Source: DASYLJ01 sp964432595
GTDB taxonomy: Bacteria; Desulfobacterota; Binatia; DP-6
DNA: 51,058 nt
Direction of reading: 5' to 3'
NCBI GenBank assembly: GCA_964432595.1
Contig: CAYSOF010000036.1
Location: 1 to 51,058 of the forward strand
Every line of letters starts with the position of its first letter. The stretch's first letter is position 1. Under the pieces are notes generated by a model. That model did no database searches and was not told where the DNA came from. It saw only the letters and a list, made by a program, of their open reading frames with translations. This document shows positions 1 to 7,924 of this stretch, piece after piece. Position numbers and translations under genes: made by a program.

Positions 1-143
1 CTGCGTCGTTGGTCGACCCCGGGAGGGGACGGTGGCCATCTCGCTACGCGCTCGCACGACAGCACCCACGCCCGCCGCCACCGCCTCACCGACGCGGCTT
101 CGGACGCGTCCGCTCCCGTGCGTTCTCCCTCTGTGTGAGCGAG

Positions 144-1517
144 CTACGCGGCCAGTTTTTCTACGGCGGCTTCCAGCCGGCGGCCGTAGAGCCGGAGGCA
201 GTTGCCTGCAAGGAGCTTTGCGAGGTGATCGCGGCTGTACGGTCGCACGGTGGCCACGTTCTTCACGCAGTCCTTCAGGACGCCGTCCCAGTGGCCGTAG
301 TCGGCGCTGAAGCAGGCGACGTCTTCGCCGAGGGGGCCCAGGGCTTCGCGCAGGTACGCGGGGCCGGGGTCGTCGGATTCGAAGCTGACGAAGATCTGGC
401 CGCGCCTAAGGAAGTCGGTGGGGTCGTGGTCGAGGTGACGGTGCTCGTAGAGGAAGGCGTTCACGTCCGGGGTGCGCTCCTCGCGCGACGAGCGCTTGTA
501 GAGGTCGTAGGCGCGACGCGCCTTCGCCATGATGTTGCGCTTGCCGTCGCGGCCGCCGCGCTCGCGCAGCAGCTCGCGGGTGAACTGGCCCATCGGCACC
601 TTCGTGTCGGGCTCGAAGTCGCGGATGCGCTTCTCCCAGTGCTCGTGGAACGCATGCACGAGGTCGGGCAGCCAGCCGCAGCCCGCTTCGAGGAAGCCCA
701 TGCGCAGCGTCGGGAACTGATCGAAGACCCCCTCGAAGACGCACGTCGCGAGCGCCATCTGCATCTGGTTCCGGTGACCGAAGATGTGCGACAGGATGAA
801 CGAGTCGACCTGCTCCGAGATGCCGCCGGGCATGTAGACGCCGGGCGAGCCGTGCACGCCGACGGCGACGTCGAGCTCGCTGGCGACCTGCAGGATCGGG
901 CGGAAGTCCGGATGGCTCAGGTGCTTCGGCAGGCGGATGCTCGGGAACGCATCGGGCGCGGCGGGATGCGGCACCGGCAGGCTCGGCGGCACGTGGACGC
1001 CGATCATGCCCAGCTCCTCGACGCAGCGGCGCACCTCGCGCACCGCCTCGTCGACGTCGGCGAGCGAGATGAAGCCGACCGGCAGCAGCCGCCCTTTGAA
1101 GCCACGGCAGTCGTCGGCCATGTAGTCGTTGTAGGCACGCATGCACGCGACGGCGAGGTCGCGGTCCATGATCGCCTCGAAGCTGAGCGTCATCGAGCCG
1201 TAGAGCACCTGCGCGTCGACACCCTCGCGGTCCATGTGTCCGATCCGCACGCGGTTGAAGACGCCGCCGATCGCGGTCTCCGGGTGGATCGCCGAGAAGG
1301 CGCCCTTGCCCGGACCGTCGACCTGCGGAAAGACGCGCTCGAGATCCGCCTGGCCGGTGCGCGGATCACGATCGCGGATGACGAGACGCTGCTGGCCGAA
1401 GCGATCGCGACGCGACTCGAAGCGGTCGCGGTACACGTCATCCAGGTAGTCGAAGAAGACCACCGGGTTCTCCATCTTGTGGGCGTCGGCATCGATGACG
1501 CGCAAGCCGTCGTACAT
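144..1517 (-). CDS. amidohydrolase family protein (metal-dependent TIM-barrel hydrolase)
   Basis: A 457-residue protein of the amidohydrolase-related (PF04909-like) family. The N-terminal DADAH motif (about residues 9-13) is the first metal-binding element. A mid-protein VGVHGSPG segment and the C-terminal FSADYGHWDG segment match the later metal and catalytic positions of the family, as in ACMSD- and decarboxylase-type relatives. Substrate cannot be read from sequence; these proteins hydrolyse or decarboxylate organic acids and esters in the cytoplasm, and uncultured deltaproteobacteria carry many copies. No signal peptide. I chose the ATG directly before YDGLRVIDADAH; a TTG 12 codons upstream is possible but adds only a basic, poorly conserved stretch. 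The gene is divergent from the M20 hydrolase, with about 90 bp between the starts. Confidence 0.88.
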   Translation of the reverse strand: MYDGLRVIDADAHKMENPVVFFDYLDDVYRDRFESRRDRFGQQRLVIRDRDPRTGQADLERVFPQVDGPGKGAFSAIHPETAIGGVFNRVRIGHMDREGVDAQVLYGSMTLSFEAIMDRDLAVACMRAYNDYMADDCRGFKGRLLPVGFISLADVDEAVREVRRCVEELGMIGVHVPPSLPVPHPAAPDAFPSIRLPKHLSHPDFRPILQVASELDVAVGVHGSPGVYMPGGISEQVDSFILSHIFGHRNQMQMALATCVFEGVFDQFPTLRMGFLEAGCGWLPDLVHAFHEHWEKRIRDFEPDTKVPMGQFTRELLRERGGRDGKRNIMAKARRAYDLYKRSSREERTPDVNAFLYEHRHLDHDPTDFLRRGQIFVSFESDDPGPAYLREALGPLGEDVACFSADYGHWDGVLKDCVKNVATVRPYSRDHLAKLLAGNCLRLYGRRLEAAVEKLAA

Positions 1518-1606
1518 GCGGGCGGTATAACGGCGCCCGTCGCGGACCGTCAATCCAGCATCTGCGACGCTTGACGGCCGCCGGTCGGCTGACGGAGGGT
1601 TCCGTC

Positions 1607-2770
1607 ATGGACGTCCGAGACGCCGCGAAGGAGCGCATCCGCGAGCACGAGCAGACGCTCCTCGCGCTCAGCCATCGCATCCACGGTCACCCGGAGCTGG
1701 CCTTCGAGGAGGAGCGCGCCGTGGCGTGGCTCGGCGACGCACTCGACGCGGCCGGATTCCGCGTCGAGCGCGGCATCTGCGATCTGCCGACGGCGTTCGC
1801 GGCCCGCGCCGGCACGGGGCCGCTCGAGATCGCGATCTGCGCCGAGTACGACAGCCTGCCCGACATCGGCCACGCGTGCGGTCACAACATCATCGCGGCG
1901 AGCGCGGCCGGCGCGGCGATGGCGCTGGCCCGCGTCGCCGACGACGTCGGGCTGACGGTGCGGCTGATCGGCACGCCGGCCGAGGAGAGCGGCGGCGGCA
2001 AGATCCTCATGCTCGAGCGCGGCGCCTTCGCGGGAGTACACGCGGCGATGATGGTGCACCCGGCGCCGCACGACATGGTCGAGCCGCCGATCATCGCGTT
2101 CAGCGAGTTCGACGTGCACTACACCGGCAAGGCGTCGCACGCGTCGGCCGCGCCCGAGCGCGGCATCAACGCCGGCGACGCGCTCACGATCGCACAGACG
2201 GCCATCGGCCTGCTCCGCCAGCACATCCATCCGAGCAACCGCATCCACGGCATCGTCACCCGCGGCGGCGAGGCGCCGAACGTCGTGCCGGCACGCACCA
2301 GCGGCCGCTGGGTCGTGCGGTCCACGACGGTGGCCGGGTTGGCGGACGTCCGCACCAAGGTGCTGCGCTGCTTCGAGGCCGGCGCGCTCGCGACCGGCTG
2401 CACGATGACCGTCGAGGACAACGGTGCGCCGTACGCCGAGATGATCCACGACGGCACCATGGCGGCGCTCTACCGCAAGAACGCCGAGGCCCTCGGCCGC
2501 CAGTTCCCCGACTTCGGGCGTGCGGCGGAGCGCATGGCCGCGTCGACCGACATGGGGAACGTCTCGCAGGTCATCCCGTCGATCCATCCGATGATCGGGA
2601 TCGCCTCGCTGCCCGCGGTGAACCACCAGCCCGAGTTCGCGGCGCACTGCGCGACGCCGCTCGCCGACAAGGCCGTCCTCGACGGCGCCCTCGCGCTCGC
2701 CTGGACCGCGATCGACGTCGCGAGCGACGACACGCTGTCGTCGCGACTGCGGACGCGCGTCGCGAGTTAG
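1607..2770 (+). CDS. M20 family metallo-amidohydrolase
   Basis: A 387-residue protein of the M20D type (aminobenzoyl-glutamate / N-acyl-amino-acid amidohydrolase-like). Visible motifs are HGHPELAFEE near residue 26, the metal-binding HACGHN at about 89-94, and GTPAEESGGGK with the catalytic and metal glutamates. A dimerisation-domain segment (ASHASAAPERGINA) follows. Length is normal for the family. The enzyme would hydrolyse an amide bond of an N-acylated amino acid or similar molecule in the cytoplasm; the exact substrate is unknown. The ATG is preceded by GGAGGG at good spacing, which decides the start over an upstream in-frame TTG. The stop overlaps the convergent downstream gene by 4 bp. 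Confidence 0.9.
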   Translation: MDVRDAAKERIREHEQTLLALSHRIHGHPELAFEEERAVAWLGDALDAAGFRVERGICDLPTAFAARAGTGPLEIAICAEYDSLPDIGHACGHNIIAASAAGAAMALARVADDVGLTVRLIGTPAEESGGGKILMLERGAFAGVHAAMMVHPAPHDMVEPPIIAFSEFDVHYTGKASHASAAPERGINAGDALTIAQTAIGLLRQHIHPSNRIHGIVTRGGEAPNVVPARTSGRWVVRSTTVAGLADVRTKVLRCFEAGALATGCTMTVEDNGAPYAEMIHDGTMAALYRKNAEALGRQFPDFGRAAERMAASTDMGNVSQVIPSIHPMIGIASLPAVNHQPEFAAHCATPLADKAVLDGALALAWTAIDVASDDTLSSRLRTRVAS

Positions 2771-3312
2771 TGCGGCGCAACCGAGGCGAGCAGCGCGTCG
2801 AACTCGGGCTTGGCGTCGGCCATCGTCTTCTCGGGACCGGTGGCGCGGAAGAACCACGGCCCGCCCTCGCCCTCGATCACCGCGGCCAACATCCGCCAGT
2901 CGGGCTTCGGCGCGCCGGCCGCACCGCCCATCGGCGCGGGCTTGTACGTGCCGGACAGATCGACGCTCGTCACCTTGAGCCCGTTCACGGTGCGGATCGT
3001 GACGACGGCGGCGTCTTTCACGGGCTTGCCGTCCGGCCGCGAGAACTGGGTGTACCAGCGCTCGAGGTTGGCGTCGGCGGTGCCGCCCTGCCCGGGGCCG
3101 AAGAAGAACAGCACGAGCTCGCCGTCGTCGGTGTCGCCGGCCACCTTCGGGATGCGGTACTGGGCGGCGCGCATGTCCGACGGCGCCGGCACGCGCGCCC
3201 ACGTCGTGGGCACGGCGTACCGCAGGCGGGCGTCCTCCTTGCGCACCGTTTCGGCGGCGAGCGCGGCGGCAGCGACGGCGGCGACGACGGCGACGGGAGC
3301 GACGATCCGCAT
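2767..3312 (-). CDS. secreted protein of unknown function
   Basis: A 181-residue protein with a clear Sec signal peptide (MRIVAPVAV followed by an Ala/Val-rich core, probable cleavage after ALAA near residue 20). The mature part has the pattern of a small extracytoplasmic domain: MRAAQYRIP, a FFFGPGQGG turn, NLERWYTQF, and a C-terminal WFFRATGP segment. Similar proteins are common in deltaproteobacteria and planctomycetes, but I know of no assigned function. No cysteines and no lipobox. The start is the ATG before the signal peptide; an upstream alternative adds eight residues and weakens the signal. The stop codon overlaps the convergent M20 gene by 4 bp. Confidence 0.75.
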   Translation of the reverse strand: MRIVAPVAVVAAVAAAALAAETVRKEDARLRYAVPTTWARVPAPSDMRAAQYRIPKVAGDTDDGELVLFFFGPGQGGTADANLERWYTQFSRPDGKPVKDAAVVTIRTVNGLKVTSVDLSGTYKPAPMGGAAGAPKPDWRMLAAVIEGEGGPWFFRATGPEKTMADAKPEFDALLASVAPH

Positions 3313-3403
3313 GCGCGCTCCTAGCGCCCACCCCATCGGACGTCAAACCCTCACACGATCATGCGAACCGCGAGCGACCCGCGCGCCTCGACGACCGGCG
3401 CGC

Positions 3404-4825
3404 TCACGACGCCGGCGCGAGCTCGACGAGGCGTTCGCCGGCACCGCGCCCGCAGCGCAGCGTGGCCACCTGCCCGCCCGCGTCCATTGCCGGCGTGACG
3501 ACGGCGCCGTTGCACCGCACCACGAAGCCGTTCGGGTAGCGGCGCGCCGGCACGTACAGCTCGAGCTTCGCGCCGCCCTTCCCCTGCCAGCGCAGGCGCA
3601 GCGTGTTCGCGTCGTCGTCGACCGTGTGTTCGAGCACGCGCCCGGGGACGGCGCGCGCGTAGACGCGCGACAGCGCGTTCGTGCGCGCGAGCCGCTCGCC
3701 GCCGGGCTCCGAGCTCTCGCCGTCGAACAGGCCCCACCGCCCCTCGCTGATCTCCTCCCACACCCAGAACGCCGAGTGGGCACGGACCCGGTCCTGCAGA
3801 TCGAGCTGCGCGCGGATCCAGTCGTTCGCGTACGGCGAGCTCGGATCGATGCCGTACTCGCCGATCATCAGCGGCACGCCCCACGCGGCCGCCTCGGCCG
3901 CCGCACGCTCCATCGACGGCGTGAGCACGTGCAGGCCGCCGGAGAGGTCGGTGCCGTCGAACACGCCCGTGTAGATGTGCGGCGCGTAGATGGCGCCGGG
4001 CACCGGAAACGGCGCCGCCGGCAGCGGCGCGGCGTTCGTGAGGTTGCGGAGCGTGTCCGGCTCGAACACGACGAGATGGCGGCGGTCGACGCGCCGGATC
4101 GCCTGCGCGACGCGGACGTTGAACGCCTGCAGCTTCGCCTCGCCGTTCGTGCTCACGGCCGCGAGCGGCTCGTTCATGATCTCGTAGCCGAGCACGCCCT
4201 TGTGACGGCGGAATCGCCGCGCGACGACCGCCGCGGCCTGCGCCATCATGTCCTGCACGCCGTGCGCGTCGTCGAAGAACGCGCGGAACGCGGCCAGCGT
4301 GTGCGGCGCGAGTCGTCGCGCCTGGAGATCGCCGAGCGGACCGCCCATGTACGGATAGCCGTTCGGACCGAGCAGCAGGTCGAGCACCCAGCGCGGCGCG
4401 CCGTCCTGACCGATCTCCTTCGAGAACGCGTCCTGGTGGAAGTCGATGAGGACGAGGATGCCGCGCTTCGCGCACAGGTCGGCGATCGCCTCGATGCGGT
4501 CGAGGTACGCCGGGTCGTGGAACCCGGGCCGCGGCTCGAGCGCGCTCCAGTTGATCGGCAGCCGCAGCAGGTTGAACCCGAGCGCCTGCATGCGCTCGGC
4601 GTCGCCCGCATCGAAGACCGGGACGTCCTGGAGCGGCAGGCGGCCGTCGTCGAAGGTGACGTCGAAGACGCCGTTCGCACGCGCGTTGACGCCGCGGAGC
4701 GTGATCTCGCGTCCGCGGCCGTCGACCAGCCGGCCATCGTCGACGCGCAGACGGCGGGAGTCGACGGCGTGGGCGTGCGGAGCGAGAAGGACGACCAGGA
4801 GCAGCGCGAGGAGCCGGTGCGACAT
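3404..4825 (-). CDS. secreted glycoside hydrolase family 5 (endoglycoceramidase-like)
   Basis: A 473-residue protein with a signal peptide (residues 1-20, ending AHA) and a GH5 TIM barrel. The start of the barrel reads ITLRGVNARANG. Strand and loop motifs include NLLRLPINW and IDFHQDAF. The acid/base glutamate lies in IMNEP (about E219) and the nucleophile in IGEYGID (about E323). Spacing and the LRGVN/NEP/GEYG set resemble endoglycosylceramidases and related beta-glycosidases; a C-terminal beta-sandwich of about 90 residues follows. It would cleave beta-linked glycans or glycolipids outside the cytoplasm. The start is the ATG at the signal peptide. Divergent from the alpha/beta hydrolase, with a perfect palindrome between them. 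Confidence 0.9.
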   Translation of the reverse strand: MSHRLLALLLVVLLAPHAHAVDSRRLRVDDGRLVDGRGREITLRGVNARANGVFDVTFDDGRLPLQDVPVFDAGDAERMQALGFNLLRLPINWSALEPRPGFHDPAYLDRIEAIADLCAKRGILVLIDFHQDAFSKEIGQDGAPRWVLDLLLGPNGYPYMGGPLGDLQARRLAPHTLAAFRAFFDDAHGVQDMMAQAAAVVARRFRRHKGVLGYEIMNEPLAAVSTNGEAKLQAFNVRVAQAIRRVDRRHLVVFEPDTLRNLTNAAPLPAAPFPVPGAIYAPHIYTGVFDGTDLSGGLHVLTPSMERAAAEAAAWGVPLMIGEYGIDPSSPYANDWIRAQLDLQDRVRAHSAFWVWEEISEGRWGLFDGESSEPGGERLARTNALSRVYARAVPGRVLEHTVDDDANTLRLRWQGKGGAKLELYVPARRYPNGFVVRCNGAVVTPAMDAGGQVATLRCGRGAGERLVELAPAS

Positions 4826-4883
4826 ACGACCTGCGAGGCTATGCGCTCGCCTCCGGCACCGCAACTATTTTTCCCGCGCCTGG

Positions 4884-4902
4884 CGCATCGCGTCGCGATG
4901 CG
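4884..4902. promoter_or_regulatory. 19-bp perfect palindrome between divergent genes (operator candidate)
   Basis: Two 9-bp arms, CGCATCGCG and its exact complement, flank a single T. It sits 16 bp upstream of the alpha/beta hydrolase start and 59 bp upstream of the GH5 start, beside an AT-rich run (ACTATTTTT) that is unusual in this genome. Position and symmetry suit a dimeric repressor site; no regulator gene is adjacent. Confidence 0.45.
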
Positions 4903-4917
4903 GCAAGATGCGCCGCC

Positions 4918-5757
4918 ATGAGCACCGCGACGGTCGGCGACATCGAGCTGTACTACGAAGAGCACGGCGGCGGCGATCCGCTGCTCCTCATCATGGGCCT
5001 CGCCGCCGACTCGCAGGCGTGGATGTTCCAGATCCCGGACTTCGCCGCGAAGTATCGCACCATCGTCTTCGACAACCGCGGCGTCGGCCGCAGCGCGAAG
5101 CCGTCGGGCGCCTACAGCATCCATCAGATGGCGGACGACGCCGAGGGGCTCCTCGCGCATCTCGGCATCGAGCGCGCGCACGTCGTCGGCGTGTCGATGG
5201 GCGGCATGATCGCCCAGGAGCTGGCGCTGCGACATCCACAGCGGGTGCGCAGCCTGGTGCTCGCGTGCACGTATCCCGAGCCGGACGAGAAGGTGGAGGA
5301 GCAGCGCCTCTTCACCGTGAGCAAGCTCGGGGGCTCGATCGGCGCCGGCGGCGACGTGCACATCGACCTGTCGACGATCAACCCGATGATGTTCATGCAG
5401 CAGCTGCTGCCCACCGTCTTCAATCAGGACTTCATCATGCGCGAGCTGCCGAAGCTCATGCAGATCTTCTCGGGCGCGCTGCAGTACGGGTTCAGCCTCG
5501 AGGCGATCCTCGGCCAGGTCTCCGCGGTGATGGGCCATAGCAGCCGGGATCGGCTGCACCAGATCCGCGTCCCGACGCTGGTCATCACGGGCGACGCCGA
5601 TCTGCTGATCTCGCCCGCCAACTCGGATCTCCTCGCGCAGGAGATTCCGGGGGCCCGCCTGGTCAAGGTCCCAGGCGGAAGCCATGGCTTCAATTTCGAG
5701 ACGCCCGACATCTTCAATCGCGAGGTGCTGGGCTTCCTCGATACCGTGCGCTCGTAA
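4918..5757 (+). CDS. alpha/beta fold hydrolase
   Basis: A 279-residue hydrolase with the full alpha/beta-hydrolase pattern: oxyanion region LLIMGLAA, strand motif FDNRGVGRS, nucleophile elbow GVSMGGM (serine about 93), acid in ITGDADLLI and histidine in GGSHGFNFE near the C-terminus. The arrangement resembles 3-oxoadipate enol-lactonase and other small-ester or C-C hydrolases, but the substrate is not determinable. Cytoplasmic; no signal peptide. Start ATG as shown; divergent from GH5. Confidence 0.9.
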   Translation: MSTATVGDIELYYEEHGGGDPLLLIMGLAADSQAWMFQIPDFAAKYRTIVFDNRGVGRSAKPSGAYSIHQMADDAEGLLAHLGIERAHVVGVSMGGMIAQELALRHPQRVRSLVLACTYPEPDEKVEEQRLFTVSKLGGSIGAGGDVHIDLSTINPMMFMQQLLPTVFNQDFIMRELPKLMQIFSGALQYGFSLEAILGQVSAVMGHSSRDRLHQIRVPTLVITGDADLLISPANSDLLAQEIPGARLVKVPGGSHGFNFETPDIFNREVLGFLDTVRS

Positions 5758-5909
5758 CACCAGGCGGCACAGAACGGGCGGTCCTGGCACACGCAGCCGT
5801 CCCGACTACCAGCGTTCGCGGTCCGCAGCGCTCGGCCGGGAACTTGCTACCTCGCTCCCTCGTGCAGGACGGAGCGGCCAGGAACCCAACCCCAACGGGA
5901 GGTGATGGA

Positions 5910-6188
5910 GTGGAGCAGAACGTCGTCGAGGAGCGTCCGAAGACGGTTGCGAGCCGGTTCGAGCTTGCGGCCAGCCGCATGGCCGAACAGTGGCTCAGCG
6001 CCGGACACATGTCCGTGTCCGCCGGCGACCTCCGCATCGCCCGCGAGTTCCTGGAGCAGACCGGCATCACCGTCGAAGAGACCCCCGGCGTTCTCGTCCG
6101 CCTCGTCCATCGCGACGGCCGCACGCAGGAGATGACGCGGGAAGCCGCGGTGCTCCTCGCGCTGCGTCGCCTCGCTGCCCGCGCGTAG
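5910..6188 (+). CDS. small conserved-looking protein of unknown function
   Basis: A predicted 92-residue, mostly helical acidic protein with no membrane segment and no cysteines. I recognise no family. A GTG start is chosen because a strong GGAGGTGAT ribosome-binding sequence lies just upstream; a longer reading upstream would place that site inside the coding region. The sequence contains a helix-turn-rich centre (AGDLRIAREFLEQTG) and a basic C-terminus. It is isolated between an alpha/beta hydrolase and convergent secreted-protein genes. Confidence 0.55.
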   Translation: MEQNVVEERPKTVASRFELAASRMAEQWLSAGHMSVSAGDLRIAREFLEQTGITVEETPGVLVRLVHRDGRTQEMTREAAVLLALRRLAARA

Positions 6189-6193
6189 CCGCA

Positions 6194-6520
6194 TCACGGG
6201 CCGCCCGCGCATCCGCCCGGATAGGCGCACTCGCACGCGGCGGCGAGCGGCTCCTCGCATTCCGGCCTGACGCATCCCGCACAGGCGTACGACCGGAGCT
6301 CGAGACCGACCTGCACGGAGCAGCTGCCCGAGCAGGCCACGCCGGCGGCCGCGCAGAAGGCCCCGCGCGTGGTCGCCGACGCGTGCATGCCGTTCGAGAT
6401 GAAGCCCTCGTCGTTCACCGTGCAGGGCCGCTCCGCGCCGTCGAGCGTGCAGACGAGCGTGGTCGTTCCCGTGCACTGACCGTTGATCACGATCCCGCAC
6501 GGATCGCTCGTCGCGGTCAC
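6194..6520 (-). CDS. cysteine-rich protein, possible 3' part of a split secreted protein
   Basis: A reading frame of about 108 residues with 13 cysteines, beginning around TSDPCGIVINGQC and ending with PGGCAGGP. Cysteine density of this kind is typical of disulfide-bonded exported proteins, yet this frame has no signal peptide. Its best start is a GTG that overlaps the TGA of the upstream frame (GTGA), which carries a signal peptide. Either the two are coupled genes, or they are one protein broken by a frameshift near the overlap. No known domain is recognised. Confidence 0.5.
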   Translation of the reverse strand: MTATSDPCGIVINGQCTGTTTLVCTLDGAERPCTVNDEGFISNGMHASATTRGAFCAAAGVACSGSCSVQVGLELRSYACAGCVRPECEEPLAAACECAYPGGCAGGP

Positions 6521-6726
6521 GACGTGCGTGCGCGTCGGTCGGCGGCGTCGAGCCCGCGACATGCCCGCTGTGCGCGCTTGCACGCCTTCGTGCAGCCGAC
6601 GGTCTCCGACCGCTTCCAGCCCATGTCGCGGCCGAGGCGACGGCACGTCTCCGCGCACGGGGCCGCGTTGGCGATCTGCGACAGCGCGAGCACCATCACC
6701 GCGACGGCGATTCCGATCCGTAGCAT
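6517..6726 (-). CDS. small secreted cysteine-containing protein
   Basis: A 69-residue product with a convincing signal peptide (MLRIGIAVAVMVLALSQIANA, cleavage before APCAET) followed by five cysteines spaced CxxxC...CxxxC...C. The last dozen residues (RGLDAADRRARTS) look out of frame compared with the cysteine-rich continuation in the next frame. The pattern of paired cysteines in short helices recalls helical-hairpin disulfide proteins. Function unknown. See the downstream frame for the split-gene question. Confidence 0.55.
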   Translation of the reverse strand: MLRIGIAVAVMVLALSQIANAAPCAETCRRLGRDMGWKRSETVGCTKACKRAQRACRGLDAADRRARTS

Positions 6727-6779
6727 GCGATCATTGTCGTCCGGCCGCAGCCCGGCGACGATCGCGCGAACAGGGGATG

Positions 6780-7847
6780 CTACGCCGCGCCGATGCGCTC
6801 GGCCGCCAGGCGAATCATGCCCGACGCCACGCCCTCACCGCTCGCCATGCGCTCGTCCTTCGTGTGGCCCTGGGCCCAGCGATAGTAGAGCTGCTGCACC
6901 ACGACGGCCATCTTGAACAGGCCGAACGCGTAGTAGTACGGCATCGCCGCGACGTCGCGGCCGCTGCGCTCGCCATAGCGTGCGACGGCCTCGGCGCGCG
7001 TCAGGAAGCCCGGCGTCTGCGACGGCATCGCCGCGATGAACGCGTTCGCCTCCCCCGGCTCGTTCCACGAGGCGAGCAGCGTACCGACGTCCGTCAGCGG
7101 ATCGCCGAGCGTGCACATGTCCCAGTCGTAGACCGCCACCGCACGGCCCGGGTCGTCGGCGGCGACGGCCATGTTGTCGAGGCGCCAGTCGTTGTGGACG
7201 AGCGTCGGCGCCGGCGACGCGGGCATGTGCTCGACCAGCCAGCGCACGACGTCGTCGGCGACGGGCAGCTCCTGCGTGCGCGAGCGCACCCAGCGATCGG
7301 TCCATCCCCGCACCTGGCGCGCGAGGAACCCGTCGGGCTTGCCCAGCGTCTCGAGGCCGACGGCGCGGTAATCGACGGCGTGGAAGTCGACGAGCGTGTC
7401 GATCATCACCTGCGACAGCTTCCGCGTCGCGACCGGGTCGTCGCCGCCGCCGAACTCCGGCGGCACGACCTTGCGGACGACGACGCCATGCCGCCGCTCC
7501 ATGACGAAGAATGGCGCCCCGATGACGCTCTTGTCGTCGCAGTACGCATACGCCCGCGGCGCCGCCGGGAAGGCGCGGTAGAGGACCGAGAGGACGCGGT
7601 ACTCGCGGCCCATGTCATGTGCGCTCGCCGCGACGTCGCCGTGCGGCGGACGTCGGAGCACCCAGCTCCCTGTCGGGTAGTGGATCAGGTACGTGAGGTT
7701 CGCGTGCCCGCCGGGGAACTGCCAGACCTCCGGCGTGCCGCTCGCGCCCGGCACCTTTCCGGCGAGCCAGCGGCCCACCGCGCCGGCGTCGAGCTCCTCG
7801 CCGGCACGTACGGGAACGACGTCGGGATCGGGAGCCGTCTGCGCCAC
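6780..7847 (-). CDS. phosphotransferase family protein (APH / ACAD10-11 kinase-like)
   Basis: A 355-residue aminoglycoside-phosphotransferase-fold protein. Kinase motifs are visible: the nucleotide loop GGHANLTYL, the Lys-equivalent region WVLRRPP, the catalytic loop VHNDWRLDNM (HxDxxxxN) and the metal-binding YDWDMCTLGDPLTD. This signature matches the N-terminal kinase of ACAD10/ACAD11, which phosphorylates 4-hydroxyacyl-CoA in beta-oxidation of hydroxy fatty acids. In bacteria the domain is often free-standing among fatty-acid genes. The role in hydroxyacyl-CoA metabolism is inference from family and from the several acyl-CoA dehydrogenases in the window. Divergent from the P450. Confidence 0.88.
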   Translation of the reverse strand: MAQTAPDPDVVPVRAGEELDAGAVGRWLAGKVPGASGTPEVWQFPGGHANLTYLIHYPTGSWVLRRPPHGDVAASAHDMGREYRVLSVLYRAFPAAPRAYAYCDDKSVIGAPFFVMERRHGVVVRKVVPPEFGGGDDPVATRKLSQVMIDTLVDFHAVDYRAVGLETLGKPDGFLARQVRGWTDRWVRSRTQELPVADDVVRWLVEHMPASPAPTLVHNDWRLDNMAVAADDPGRAVAVYDWDMCTLGDPLTDVGTLLASWNEPGEANAFIAAMPSQTPGFLTRAEAVARYGERSGRDVAAMPYYYAFGLFKMAVVVQQLYYRWAQGHTKDERMASGEGVASGMIRLAAERIGAA

Positions 7848-7901
7848 GCGCGCAGCGCTAACAGGCCGGCGCGGAAACCGTCAACCGGGTGGAAATCGGG
7901 C

Positions 7902-7913
7902 AATCGTTCGATT
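7902..7913. promoter_or_regulatory. short palindrome upstream of P450, shared with acyl-CoA dehydrogenase promoter
   Basis: AATCG-TT-CGATT, 12 bp upstream of the P450 ATG and within the divergent region shared with the phosphotransferase. The 11-mer TCGTTCGATTA at 7904-7914 recurs exactly at 41827-41837, upstream of the acyl-CoA dehydrogenase pair. A common TetR-type operator is one explanation; chance is another. Confidence 0.3.
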
Positions 7914-7924
7914 ATGGAGCGCCC

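Noticed and set aside
1..143. Possible gene end before the amidohydrolase
   Set aside because: No frame with a recognisable domain, ribosome-binding site or coding composition; it is a stretch at the sequence edge about which nothing can be said.
9..1574. A 521-codon plus-strand frame antisense to the amidohydrolase
   Set aside because: The minus-strand product has metal-binding motifs and normal composition; the plus-strand product is a Val/Ala/Glu-rich shadow.
7889..7924. GTG start for the P450 that adds 12 residues
   Set aside because: The later ATG has a GGAG site at good spacing, and the GTG would place the palindrome inside the coding sequence.
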